In this document: in pieces, positions 33,566-43,175 of the stretch
Numbering within the stretch: position 1 is the stretch's first letter
How the letters are laid out: each line of letters starts with the position of its first letter
Source of the DNA: Chitinophagaceae bacterium
GTDB taxonomy: Bacteria; Bacteroidota; Bacteroidia; Chitinophagales; UBA10324
Reading direction: 5' to 3'
Assembly: GCA_947469485.1 (NCBI GenBank)
Contig: CANIPU010000005.1
Location: 1-64,000 of the forward strand
DNA length: 64,000 nt
Made by a program: the position numbers and the translations under genes
Notes under the pieces: generated by a model
The model's database searches: none
Seen by the model: only the letters and a program-made list of their open reading frames with translations
What the model was told of the DNA's origin: nothing

Positions 33566-36418
33566 ATGAATAAAAAAATTGTAATAATCATTTTAATATT
33601 TTTTAATATTCATCTGCTTTATGCTCAAAAGACTGCAAGAATATTTGGTGTAATTACCGATAAAGCAGACAAGAGTACATTAATAGGAGTGACGGTTGCA
33701 CTAAAAGGTACTTCATTTGGAACAGTTACCGATATTGATGGAAATTATTCTATTAATAATATTCCTTCAGGTACTTATAATATTGAATGCAGTTATGTTG
33801 GTTATGAAAGAATATTACTGACAGGTATTAAAATTTCCGACGGGGAACAAAAAAAGATTGATATTCAATTAGGTGTTAGCGCAATTACTCTTGATGATAA
33901 TATTGTGGTAATAGGAGAAAAACCTTTGGTTGATGTTGAAGATTCAAAAAGTTCGCAAAAAATAGGCAAGGATCAAATAGAATCGGCTCCTTCTAGGCAA
34001 ATTCAAGGTATAATAAATACTTCGTCTGGTGTGGTGCAAAATGCAGAAGGTATTCATATTCGTGGAGGACGGACTTACGAAACCGGATTTTTTATCGATG
34101 ATGTTTCAGCTACTGATCCTCTTGCTGGTACTGGCTTCGGAATTGATTTAGGAAGCAATGCCATTGATGATATTGAAGTAAGCACAAGCAGTTCGTCTGT
34201 TGAATATGGAAATTCCACTTCAGGAACTGTAAATGCGAAAACAAAAAGCGGGGGTGATAAATTTTCTGTTAATGCCTCACACAAGCGCGATAACTTTGGA
34301 TTTAATAAAGACTGGAATTCAACTTTCAATAATTCAATTTACGAATTGGGAATAGGTGGCCCTCTCAAATTTAAAAAGGATGTTGCTTCGAAATTAAAAT
34401 ATTACACCTCTTTCAAATTTAACTTTACTGATAATTATTTTCATAATCCTGCCAATCAGGTTGTGTCATCTGTTTATCCGGATACTTTGTGGAGTCCTTA
34501 TCAGGATAATCGTTGGGCAGGTATGTTAAAGCTGAATTATGATTTTTCGTCAGCAAAAAAATTATCCTTCACTTATTTAAAAAGTATAACCATAAATCAG
34601 GATTTTAATATGCTTCGCATTACCGGCAATGATGTTGGATTCACACCTGGATATCAATACAATTTTGCATTGCAACCTGATAATGCTAACACCTATACAC
34701 ACGATACAAATCTGGAATCTCTCGTTTGGATTCAAACGCCAAAACCATCATTCTCATATCGAATTACAGCATCGCGTTTATTTGTTCATTTAAGGGCTGA
34801 TGCAAATGGCAGAGAATGGCGACCGCAACAAGTGAATAGTGAATTCGATCCTTCAAGTATTGTAACTTTTCCTACACAATATTTTAACCCATCAGATAGT
34901 ATCGTTTTTGTGTTGCCTGGTCCGGGACTTTATAACAATGATGGTATTGCAACATTGTGGCATGATCATTATGTTGAAGAATATACTTTAAAATCATCAG
35001 CAACTTTTTATTCAAAAAACACCAGCAACAGATTTTATGTTGGAGGAGAATTAAAAAGGAGAGAGATGCAATGGATTGATATTACTCGTCCATGGATAGG
35101 AGCACCAATTCAGCTACCTGATGGAAATTATACTCAATCTTTTCGACTTGGTGATTTAAGTGATGCATGGCATGTAGTTCCTGTTCGAGGAGCATTTTAT
35201 GTTTCGGATAAATATAAATTCCGTGGTTTAATTGCTGATTTAGGGTTGAGATATGAATACTGGTTTGCTGGTAAATTTGTTGACAATGCCATAGATAATT
35301 CTGACGCACCCATTGCAGATGTTATAAGATCGGAATATTTAAAACACACTGTTAATGTTTTCGGAAGCAGAATGAAAATGCGTTTGCTTCCTAAACTTGC
35401 GGCAAGTTTTCCAATTAAGGAAAACCAGGTTATGTATTTTAATTACGGTCATAACATGGTTGAACCGCATCCTTCCTATATCTACACTGGCCTTGATCCT
35501 TATTATGCAGATCGTTCTACATTAGCAAGGGTAGGAAATCCTGATTTAAATCCTGAGGTTGATATTTCATATGAATTAGGATTAAAATCACAATTAGGAA
35601 GTAATGACGCTTTGAATGTTTCTGTTTATTGGAAAGACAAGTATGATTTTATTACTAGCAGCACTATTTATTTGAAAGATGCAACTGGAAGAGAAGTAGC
35701 AAGAACTATTAGAATTAATGCAGATTATGCCCGCGTAAGAGGATTTGAAATTGCATATATAAAAAGAATTGCAAAATGGTTTAGCAGTCAGGTTTCATTT
35801 TCTTATAGTGCCGCAACTGGACAAAGCTCATCCGCGTCACAAAGTTTATCACAGATTCTAGCAACCGGAAATTCGGTAAGTTCAAAAGAAACTCCGCTCG
35901 CCTGGGATTCTCCAATTGATGCAAAAGGATTTGCGATATTTACTGTTAACAAAGACAAGGGATTATTTGATTCCAAAATCTTAAATCATTTTAGTTTTTA
36001 TACCGAAGCAATTTTTAGGACAGGGAAAAGATATACTCCATATTTGTTTGAAGGATATGAAGAATACTCAGGTCGGCCAATTTATGAAATTGATGGAAAT
36101 CCTGAAAATCAAAACCAAAAAATTTCGATACCATCATTTTGGCTAAATGCAACTTTACGGAAATGGATTAAAATTAAAAGAACCGATGTATCATTTACTC
36201 TGGAATTGACTAATATTCTCAATACAAAAAATCCATTAATAATTAATCCTGTTACTGGAAATGCTTATTCTGACGGCGATCCCGTTCCATCAGAATCAAG
36301 AGATCCAAAATATTTAGACCCAAGAGATTATAGGTCATATGGCACTCCACCCAATAATCCGGCAAGATATGATTCACCTTTTCATTTTGTTTTTGGAATA
36401 GCAATAAAATTCCGGTAA
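33566..36418 (+). CDS. TonB-dependent receptor with CarboxypepD_reg-like N-terminal domain
   Basis: 950 residues. Signal peptide ending near residue 20 (LLYAQ); CarboxypepD_reg-like domain (about 22-105: RIFGVITDKADKSTLIGVTVALKGTSFG); plug domain (about 125-230, with GIHIRGGRTYETGFFIDDVSATDP); then the 22-strand barrel, ending in FHFVFGIAIKFR. It would import a bulky ligand across the outer membrane using TonB energy. The barrel includes TonB-receptor boxes such as NPDLNPEVDISYELGLK. No SusD-type gene follows, so it is not a standard polysaccharide-utilisation pair. Ligand unknown. Confidence 0.9.
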   Translation: MNKKIVIIILIFFNIHLLYAQKTARIFGVITDKADKSTLIGVTVALKGTSFGTVTDIDGNYSINNIPSGTYNIECSYVGYERILLTGIKISDGEQKKIDIQLGVSAITLDDNIVVIGEKPLVDVEDSKSSQKIGKDQIESAPSRQIQGIINTSSGVVQNAEGIHIRGGRTYETGFFIDDVSATDPLAGTGFGIDLGSNAIDDIEVSTSSSSVEYGNSTSGTVNAKTKSGGDKFSVNASHKRDNFGFNKDWNSTFNNSIYELGIGGPLKFKKDVASKLKYYTSFKFNFTDNYFHNPANQVVSSVYPDTLWSPYQDNRWAGMLKLNYDFSSAKKLSFTYLKSITINQDFNMLRITGNDVGFTPGYQYNFALQPDNANTYTHDTNLESLVWIQTPKPSFSYRITASRLFVHLRADANGREWRPQQVNSEFDPSSIVTFPTQYFNPSDSIVFVLPGPGLYNNDGIATLWHDHYVEEYTLKSSATFYSKNTSNRFYVGGELKRREMQWIDITRPWIGAPIQLPDGNYTQSFRLGDLSDAWHVVPVRGAFYVSDKYKFRGLIADLGLRYEYWFAGKFVDNAIDNSDAPIADVIRSEYLKHTVNVFGSRMKMRLLPKLAASFPIKENQVMYFNYGHNMVEPHPSYIYTGLDPYYADRSTLARVGNPDLNPEVDISYELGLKSQLGSNDALNVSVYWKDKYDFITSSTIYLKDATGREVARTIRINADYARVRGFEIAYIKRIAKWFSSQVSFSYSAATGQSSSASQSLSQILATGNSVSSKETPLAWDSPIDAKGFAIFTVNKDKGLFDSKILNHFSFYTEAIFRTGKRYTPYLFEGYEEYSGRPIYEIDGNPENQNQKISIPSFWLNATLRKWIKIKRTDVSFTLELTNILNTKNPLIINPVTGNAYSDGDPVPSESRDPKYLDPRDYRSYGTPPNNPARYDSPFHFVFGIAIKFR

Positions 36419-36470
36419 TAAAATATTTGGACAATGAACAAAAAAGTGTGTTGATTATTTTTCAAAAACC

Positions 36471-36499
36471 TTGTTTTTTATTCTTTCTGATTATCTTTG
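36471..36499 (+). promoter_or_regulatory. Bacteroidota promoter of the OmpA-family gene
   Basis: TTG (36471-36473), 18-bp spacer, TATCTTTG (36492-36499): an excellent match to the TTTG/TAnnTTTG consensus. The leader to ATG 36544 is about 38 nt. Confidence 0.85.
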
Positions 36500-36543
36500 T
36501 CGGGTTTTAAAAAAAAACTGTTACAAACATCAAAACAACAATT

Positions 36544-38166
36544 ATGAAATCAACCAAAATTTTCCTTGTATCAGCACTCTTTACAGTTGTGCTATCGTAC
36601 TGCATGCCGGTTAAGGCACAAATGATGCAGGACCCTAAGAAATACTACAAAGGAACCTCTATCACATTAAAGGGTGGTATAACTAGTGCTTACACTGATA
36701 TCAGATCATTTGACTTCGCTCGTGTTTCAGCAGGAAGCCCCAAGGTTTCTGAATGGAAACCTGGATTTGGAATTTCTGTAAATCAAATGTTTAGTAGTGT
36801 ACTAGGTATTCAAGGTAATTTCCTTTATGGAAAATTATTAGGTATTGCTGACTACGCAAACAAAGCAGATTATAAAGACAAATATTTCGAAGATGCAAAT
36901 ATTTGGGCACCGAACAAGTTAGGTTTTACTGAACCAATTTATTTTAGCACTAATATTATTCATGGTAGTGCTGATTTGTATATCAACCTTTCAAATTTGG
37001 CTATGAGCTTGAAGAAAGCTAATCAAAAGCCTAAGAGCAGCAGAAAGCTTGGGATTTATACTTCTATCGGAGTTGGGTTTGTAAATTTTGATTCTAAGAT
37101 TCAAGGTCTTTATGATACAAAACCATCTGATTATGATTCAATTCTTCCTTATACTCATTTTAGTAATTATGATTCAGTTAGATTCGGAAGTGGTTCAAGT
37201 AAAATTGGAGGTTACTTAAGAGGGTATTCAGGAAAAACTATGGAAGTTGAATTTCCTGTAGCTTTTGGATTAAAATATAAACTTTCCCGTTCATTGGATT
37301 TAGGAATTGAAAACACCATGCATTTCACAGTAACTGATAAATTAGATGCATATGTTGCTGATTTGAAAAATGCTGTTAAAAAGAATAATGATAAATACAT
37401 GATGACTAATTTGACTCTTACTTATAAATTCGTAGGTAAAGATGAGAATAAAGATTATGTAGAATGGATGGATCCAACTGAAACTATGTATGATGAGTAC
37501 CAGTTGCTAGCTGACAAAATGAGAAAAATGACAACCGATTCTGATAATGATGGTGTTGCCGATATTTTTGATAAAGAACCTAATACAGCAGCTGGTAATA
37601 AAGTTGACGGATCTGGTGTTAGCATGGATGTTGATGGTGATGGAGTTGCTGATTCAAAAGATGCTGATTTATTCTCACCTAAAGGAGCTACTGTTGATGC
37701 AGATGGTAAACCAAATGACGCTGATGGTGACGGCATTGCTGATGTTAACGATAAAGAACCTAACACCAAACCTGGTGCTTTGGTTAACTATCAGGGAAAA
37801 ACTATTAAGCAAGACTTTGCTACAGGCAATACTTCAGGTGGATATATCCCTCCAACTATTTATTTTGATTTGAATAAGAGTGAAATAAAAGGAATGTACT
37901 ATCCTGAATTAAGCGAATTAGCTAAATACATGAAGGCTAATGCTTCAGTTAAAATCAATGTTATTGGTAATGCTGACGAAAGAGGTTCTGATGGTTACAA
38001 TAACGATTTAGGAATGAAGCGTGCAAATGCCGTTAAAGATTACTTGGTAAAATACTATGGTGTTGATGGTGGAAGAATTACTGCTTCTTCACAAGGAGAA
38101 AAGAGTCCATTAATGAAGTCTGCTTACAATGTTAACCGTCGAGTTGATGTTGAAATAAGCAAATAA
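36544..38166 (+). CDS. OmpA-family outer-membrane protein with thrombospondin type 3 repeats
   Basis: 540 residues. Signal peptide (about 1-26, ending VKAQ), an N-terminal beta-barrel (to about 305), then Ca-binding thrombospondin type 3 repeats (DSDNDGVADIFD, DVDGDGVADSKD, DADGDGIADVND; about 333-405). A C-terminal OmpA peptidoglycan-binding domain follows, with PPTIYFDLNKSEI and NVIGNADERGSDGYN ... KRANAVKDYL. It would tie the outer membrane to the cell wall. The strong promoter fits an abundant protein. The barrel-TSP3-OmpA layout is common in Bacteroidota. Confidence 0.93.
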   Translation: MKSTKIFLVSALFTVVLSYCMPVKAQMMQDPKKYYKGTSITLKGGITSAYTDIRSFDFARVSAGSPKVSEWKPGFGISVNQMFSSVLGIQGNFLYGKLLGIADYANKADYKDKYFEDANIWAPNKLGFTEPIYFSTNIIHGSADLYINLSNLAMSLKKANQKPKSSRKLGIYTSIGVGFVNFDSKIQGLYDTKPSDYDSILPYTHFSNYDSVRFGSGSSKIGGYLRGYSGKTMEVEFPVAFGLKYKLSRSLDLGIENTMHFTVTDKLDAYVADLKNAVKKNNDKYMMTNLTLTYKFVGKDENKDYVEWMDPTETMYDEYQLLADKMRKMTTDSDNDGVADIFDKEPNTAAGNKVDGSGVSMDVDGDGVADSKDADLFSPKGATVDADGKPNDADGDGIADVNDKEPNTKPGALVNYQGKTIKQDFATGNTSGGYIPPTIYFDLNKSEIKGMYYPELSELAKYMKANASVKINVIGNADERGSDGYNNDLGMKRANAVKDYLVKYYGVDGGRITASSQGEKSPLMKSAYNVNRRVDVEISK

Positions 38167-38188
38167 AAAAACAGTTTTGATGTTAATT

Positions 38189-38226
38189 GAAGGGCGATTC
38201 TTTTTAGAGTCGCCCTTCTTTTTTTA
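38189..38226 (+). terminator. Rho-independent terminator
   Basis: GAAGGGCGA and TCGCCCTTC form a 9-bp stem, followed by a T-run. It ends the OmpA-family gene and could serve the minus-strand methylase gene too. Confidence 0.9.
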
Positions 38227-38254
38227 TGAGAGTTAGGTGATATTTTAAAATTTA

Positions 38255-38785
38255 CTATGATTGGGTTTTTATAAAATATTCCCATAAAACAATTCCTGCA
38301 GAAATTGAAATGTTGAATGAGTGTTTTGTTCCGAATTGGGGAATTTCTATTGCCGAATCTAATTGATTTAATATTTCATCACTTAAACCATGCACTTCAT
38401 TTCCAAAGACTAGTGCAATTTTTTCAGTTTTGTTAAATTGGAATTTATTTAAAAAAATGCTTTTATCTAGTTGCTCGATTCCAATAATTCTAAACCCGGA
38501 TTTTTTTAAATCAGAAATTGATTCAATTGTTGCTGGAAAATATTTCCATTCAATTGATTCCTGCGATCCAAGTGATGCTTTTAGTAAATCACGGTTTGGA
38601 GGAACTGTTGTTATTCCACAACAATGAATGGACTTAACAACAAAGGCATCCGCGGTTCTAAACACACTTCCAACATTATGGGCGCTTCTTATATTGTCAA
38701 GCACAATTATAACATTCGACTTTTCCTTTTTCCTGAATTCCTCAATTGAAGGTCTGCCTAATTCATCGTTCAATATTTTTCTCAT
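38255..38785 (-). CDS. TrmH/SpoU-family RNA methyltransferase
   Basis: 176 residues with the three SPOUT motifs: NIRSAHNVGSVFRTADAF (motif 1, catalytic Arg), LVFGNEVHGLSDEIL (motif 2) and IEIPQFGTKHSFNISISAGIVLWE (motif 3). It would move methyl from SAM to a ribose 2'-OH in tRNA or rRNA. It lacks an N-terminal substrate-binding domain, like TrmL or short TrmH forms, so the target base is not known. It is divergent from mutS, with 49 bp between the start codons. Confidence 0.9.
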   Translation of the reverse strand: MRKILNDELGRPSIEEFRKKEKSNVIIVLDNIRSAHNVGSVFRTADAFVVKSIHCCGITTVPPNRDLLKASLGSQESIEWKYFPATIESISDLKKSGFRIIGIEQLDKSIFLNKFQFNKTEKIALVFGNEVHGLSDEILNQLDSAIEIPQFGTKHSFNISISAGIVLWEYFIKTQS

Positions 38786-38834
38786 TAAATTTAATTTCAG
38801 TGGTTTATTTTGCCTGCATATTTAGTAATTCAAA

Positions 38835-41438
38835 TTGAACAAGGTAAAAGAAATTAAAGAAACGCCTTTAATGGCTCAGTATAATAAGATCAAAGGAAAA
38901 TATCCTGATGCAATCTTGTTATTCAGAGTAGGTGATTTCTATGAAACATTCGAACAGGATGCTGTTACTACTTCTAAAGTGTTAGGTATCGTATTAACGA
39001 GAAGAGCAAATGGTTCTGCATCTTTTGTTGAATTAGCAGGATTTCCGTACCACTCACTTGATAACTATTTACCTAAATTGGTAAAAGCAGGTTATCGGGT
39101 AGCGATTTGTGATCAGCTTGAAGACCCTAAACTAACAAAAACAATTGTTAAAAGAGGTGTTACAGAAATGATAACACCTGGAGTAACTGATAATGAAAAA
39201 TTATTAGACCATCGCTCTAATAATTTTTTATGTTCAGTGCATTTCGATGGTCAATATTACGGGCTGGCTTTTCTGGATATTAGTACCGGTGAATTTTATG
39301 CAGCGCAGGGAAATGCAGAATATGCTGATAAGATGCTTCAGAGCTTGAAACCTAGTGAAGTTATTTTCAGTAAATCATTTAAAAAAGATTTTGCTACACA
39401 ATTTGGTTCCCGGTTCTACACTTACGCAATTGAAGATTGGATTTTTCAATTTGATTACACAAACGAATTATTACTCCGGCATTTTCAGGTTCTATCATTA
39501 AAAGGTTTTGGAATTGATGAAATGAAACCGGCAATTATTGCTTGTGGTGCTGCGCTTCAATATTTATCTGATACGGAACATCCTAACATAGGCCATATCA
39601 CTTCAATTTCAAGAATTGAAGAAGAAAAATATGTCTGGTTAGATCGGTTCACTATTCGAAATCTAGAGTTATTGCAATGCCAGCATGAACATGGAAAGTC
39701 ATTATTGCAAGTAATGGATCATACACTTAGCCCAATGGGCTCGCGTATGATGAGGAAATGGGTTGTACTTCCTTTAAAAGATAAGCATCAGATTGAAGAA
39801 AGATTGGAAATGGTGAAACTGTTTATTCTTGAATCGGAGTTATTAAAAAACTTACAAACTGGATTAAAACAAGCCGGCGATTTAGAAAGATTGATAGCGC
39901 GTGTTCCTTTAGGAAAAATAAATCCTCGGGAAGTAATTCAACTTAGAAGGTCATTAATTTCTGTTGAAAAACTGATAAATGATTTTCAGTCATATCAGGT
40001 TTTACAAAACATTTCGGGGCAATTGAATCCTTGTTTATATATCCGAGAGAAAATTGAAAAGACCTTGCAGGAGGAAGCTCCAGCTGTTATTCAAAAAGGA
40101 GGTGTGATTAAAAACGGAGTTTCAGTTCAATTAGATGAATATAGAAATCTGGCTTATTCAGGAAAAGAATATTTGCTTCAGATTCAAAAAGAAGAAATAG
40201 AAAAGACAGGTATTACATCATTAAAAATTGGATTCAATAATATACATGGCTATTATCTTGAAGTAACAAACACACATAAGAACCGGGTTCCGGCAGATTG
40301 GATTCGAAAACAAACATTGGTTAGTGCTGAACGATATGTAACTCCGGCATTGAAGGAATACGAAGAAAAAATTCTTGGTGCGGAAGAAAAAATTCTACAA
40401 CTCGAACAACAACTTTTTACTGAGTTAGTTAATGAGCTGAATGAATATGTTCAAATAATTCAGTTAAACGCTTCTGTTTTAGCTCGATTGGATTGTTTAC
40501 AATCATTTGCGACTCTTTCATTAAAACATAACTATCATAAACCTTTGCTGGATGATAGTTTTATAATTGATATTAAAGATGGAAGGCATCCGGTTATTGA
40601 ACAACAGTTACCATTGGGGGAACAGTATGTTCCTAATGATATTTTTCTTGACAATGAATCGCAACAAATAATTATTATAACGGGTCCGAACATGGCTGGA
40701 AAGTCTGCACTGATTCGGCAAACTGCTTTAATCGTATTAATGGCTCAGATGGGATGCTTTGTGCCCGCTACTTCTGCAAGGATTGGAATGGTAGATAAGA
40801 TATTTACCCGGGTTGGAGCTTCTGATAATATATCTTCCGGTGAATCAACCTTTATGGTTGAGATGAGTGAGACTGCAAGTATTTTAAATAATATTAGTGA
40901 GCGTAGTTTGATTTTACTTGACGAAATTGGTAGAGGCACCAGTACTTTTGATGGCATTAGTATCGCGTGGGCAATAGCTGAGTACCTTCATACTAATACC
41001 AAGGGAAAACCTAAAACTCTTTTTGCAACTCATTATCATGAGTTGAATGAGCTAGAAGAAAAATTTCCAAGAATAAAAAATTTCAATGTTTCAATTCGTG
41101 AGAGCGGAAATAAAATTATTTTTTTAAGGAAATTGGTTGAAGGAGGCAGTCAGCATTCGTTCGGAATTCATGTCGCAAAAATTGCTGGAATTCCTACATC
41201 TGTTGTAGACCGAGCAAACGATATTCTGTCACAAATGGAATCAAAAACAATTGGAAATGATTTAAAAAAGATTGCAAAAGAAATAAGACCGAAAGAAATG
41301 CAACTTAGCATTTTTGAGGCAGGGAACCCGAAGTTTAAAAAGATAAAGGAGCAAATAGAACAAATTGAAATTAACACAATGACCCCTGTTGAAGCATTGC
41401 TAAAGTTACATGAATTGAAGAAATGCATAGAGGAATGA
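38835..41438 (+). CDS. mutS: DNA mismatch repair protein MutS
   Basis: 867 residues, TTG start (MNKVKEIKETPLMAQYNKIKGKYPD); the ATG at 38871 would cut into the conserved N-terminus. Mismatch-binding domain with the F-x-E motif in VGDFYETF, then connector, core and clamp regions. The ATPase has Walker A GPNMAGKSALIRQ (about 617-629), Walker B LILLDEIGRGTSTFDG and the ATHYHELNELE loop. It recognises mispaired bases and recruits MutL. MutL is not in this window. Length normal. Confidence 0.97.
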   Translation: MNKVKEIKETPLMAQYNKIKGKYPDAILLFRVGDFYETFEQDAVTTSKVLGIVLTRRANGSASFVELAGFPYHSLDNYLPKLVKAGYRVAICDQLEDPKLTKTIVKRGVTEMITPGVTDNEKLLDHRSNNFLCSVHFDGQYYGLAFLDISTGEFYAAQGNAEYADKMLQSLKPSEVIFSKSFKKDFATQFGSRFYTYAIEDWIFQFDYTNELLLRHFQVLSLKGFGIDEMKPAIIACGAALQYLSDTEHPNIGHITSISRIEEEKYVWLDRFTIRNLELLQCQHEHGKSLLQVMDHTLSPMGSRMMRKWVVLPLKDKHQIEERLEMVKLFILESELLKNLQTGLKQAGDLERLIARVPLGKINPREVIQLRRSLISVEKLINDFQSYQVLQNISGQLNPCLYIREKIEKTLQEEAPAVIQKGGVIKNGVSVQLDEYRNLAYSGKEYLLQIQKEEIEKTGITSLKIGFNNIHGYYLEVTNTHKNRVPADWIRKQTLVSAERYVTPALKEYEEKILGAEEKILQLEQQLFTELVNELNEYVQIIQLNASVLARLDCLQSFATLSLKHNYHKPLLDDSFIIDIKDGRHPVIEQQLPLGEQYVPNDIFLDNESQQIIIITGPNMAGKSALIRQTALIVLMAQMGCFVPATSARIGMVDKIFTRVGASDNISSGESTFMVEMSETASILNNISERSLILLDEIGRGTSTFDGISIAWAIAEYLHTNTKGKPKTLFATHYHELNELEEKFPRIKNFNVSIRESGNKIIFLRKLVEGGSQHSFGIHVAKIAGIPTSVVDRANDILSQMESKTIGNDLKKIAKEIRPKEMQLSIFEAGNPKFKKIKEQIEQIEINTMTPVEALLKLHELKKCIEE

Positions 41439-41478
41439 AATTTCTTTTTTCTGAATTATGATTTTTACTGTCAAACTC

Positions 41479-41486
41479 TATATTTG
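41479..41486 (+). promoter_or_regulatory. -7 element upstream of tRNA-Gly
   Basis: TATATTTG (TAnnTTTG) lies 31 nt before tRNA-Gly (GCC). The -33 side shows no clear TTTG. Confidence 0.55.
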
Positions 41487-41517
41487 CGGCGCAATAAAAA
41501 TTTAATTGATTGCAAAA

Positions 41518-41590
<73 letters not shown>

Positions 41591-41705
41591 CATTTTTTTT
41601 AGTTATTTGTTGCTATAGTTTAGTTGTTAGAAATACTTTCTCTTCTAATAATTTTTATTGAATAACAAATAATATTTCTACTGATTTTTTTCACGAAAGT
41701 GAAGC

Positions 41706-41791
41706 GCCCGGGTGGTGGAACTGGTAGACACGCAGGACTTAAAATCCTGTCGCCCGAAACGGCGGTGCGGGTTCGATTCCCGCCCCGGGCA
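41706..41791 (+). tRNA. tRNA-Leu (TAA)
   Basis: Acceptor GCCCGGG/CCCGGGC, anticodon stem CAGGA/TCCTG with loop CTTAAAA, long variable arm of class II type, T-loop TTCGATT, discriminator A. 86 nt. Confidence 0.95.
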
Positions 41792-41882
41792 CATTTATTT
41801 AGTTAGGAATTATTTATATTACTTATTGTATTCTGATCATACAATAACTTTTTGTTTAAGTATTTTTGTAAAAAATTATTAA

Positions 41883-43175
41883 TTGATTTCTGAATTATTT
41901 CTCGTCCTTTTACTTATTTGTATAAGTGGTGCATTTGTGTTGGCTGAAATTGCATTAATATCTTCCAGGAAAGCAAGACTTGAAAAATCAGCTAAACAAG
42001 GAAGAATAGGAGCTAAGGTTGCTCTGAAATTAATGGAAAAGCCACAGCAATTTTTATCTGTTGTGCAGATTTATATAACATTAATCAGTTTCATTGCTGC
42101 TACATATGGCGGGACTTCAATTGCACTTCATCTCTCTCATTTTTTTCAGCAATATGATATGCTAAAAAAATATTCAGATGTTTTAGGAATTGCATCTATT
42201 GTTTCGTTCACTACATACCTGAGTTTATTGCTGGGCGAATTAGTTCCTAAAACTTTAGGTATAAATTACCCTGAAAAGGTCGCAATGTTTTTTGCTCCTG
42301 TTATTCAGGTAATGGGTTGGATCGCTAAACCAATTGCTGTGTTTTTGCAATTTTCAACCAAAATGGTTTTAAAAATTTTAATGATTAAAACCAATATTGC
42401 TCAAACAGTAACTGAAGAGGAATTGCACCATATGATTGATCAGGGATCTCAGCATGGAATATTAGAGAAACAGGAATCAGATATGATGCGCGGAATTATC
42501 AGAATTGGCGATAGAAAAGTTAATTCACTTATGACCCATAGAAGTGAAATTATTTGGGTTGATATTGATATTCTCGAAGATGATTTGTTGAAACATTTAA
42601 GTGCAAGCGTGCATTCAAGTTTTCCGGTTTGTGATAAAGAATTAGATAAAGTGTTGGGTATGGTTTTTATTAAAGACATTTTTACTCAATTGGCCGAAAA
42701 GAAAAAACTTGATTTAAAATCACTATTAAAACCACCTGTTTTTTTTCCGGAGACTATGCCGGCTTTGGAATTGTTGGAAACATTTAAAAAGACTCATAGT
42801 CACTCCGGGTTAATTGTGAATGAATATGGTTCTCTCGAAGGTATTGTGTCTTTACATGATATAATGGAGTCAATTGTTGGCGATCTTCCAATAGATTCCA
42901 CCGATGATGAGCAAATGGCCGTTCGAAGAAAGGACGGTTCATGGCTTATTGATGGGTTAATGCAAATTGATAGTTGTGTAGAACTAATAGGCTTAGATGA
43001 AATTTCTGATGCTGATTCCGGGGCATACACCACAGTTGGAGGTTTTGTCATGCATCAACTGGGAAAAATTCCTAAAGCTGCCGATAGTTTTGAATTTAGA
43101 AACTTTGTTTTTGAGGTAATGGATATGGATGGCCACAGAGTTGATAAAATACTTGTAAAAACTATGGATCAATAA
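41883..43175 (+). CDS. CNNM/CorC-type membrane protein (hemolysin family)
   Basis: 430 residues from a TTG start. The DUF21/CNNM membrane domain (about 1-195) has ALISSRKARLEKSAKQGRIGA and LGELVPKTLG, followed by a CBS pair (about 215-335: MTHRSEIIWVD, then VNEYGSLEGIVSLHDIMESIVGD) and a C-terminal CorC_HlyC domain (about 350-428). Family members are linked to Mg/Co efflux; the name hemolysin is historical. Its 3' end overlaps the convergent minus-strand gene by 14 bp. Ion specificity cannot be read. Confidence 0.9.
   Translation: MISELFLVLLLICISGAFVLAEIALISSRKARLEKSAKQGRIGAKVALKLMEKPQQFLSVVQIYITLISFIAATYGGTSIALHLSHFFQQYDMLKKYSDVLGIASIVSFTTYLSLLLGELVPKTLGINYPEKVAMFFAPVIQVMGWIAKPIAVFLQFSTKMVLKILMIKTNIAQTVTEEELHHMIDQGSQHGILEKQESDMMRGIIRIGDRKVNSLMTHRSEIIWVDIDILEDDLLKHLSASVHSSFPVCDKELDKVLGMVFIKDIFTQLAEKKKLDLKSLLKPPVFFPETMPALELLETFKKTHSHSGLIVNEYGSLEGIVSLHDIMESIVGDLPIDSTDDEQMAVRRKDGSWLIDGLMQIDSCVELIGLDEISDADSGAYTTVGGFVMHQLGKIPKAADSFEFRNFVFEVMDMDGHRVDKILVKTMDQ

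Noticed and set aside
33566-36418. SusC of a polysaccharide-utilisation locus
   Set aside because: No SusD gene or glycoside hydrolase nearby; the next gene is OmpA-like.
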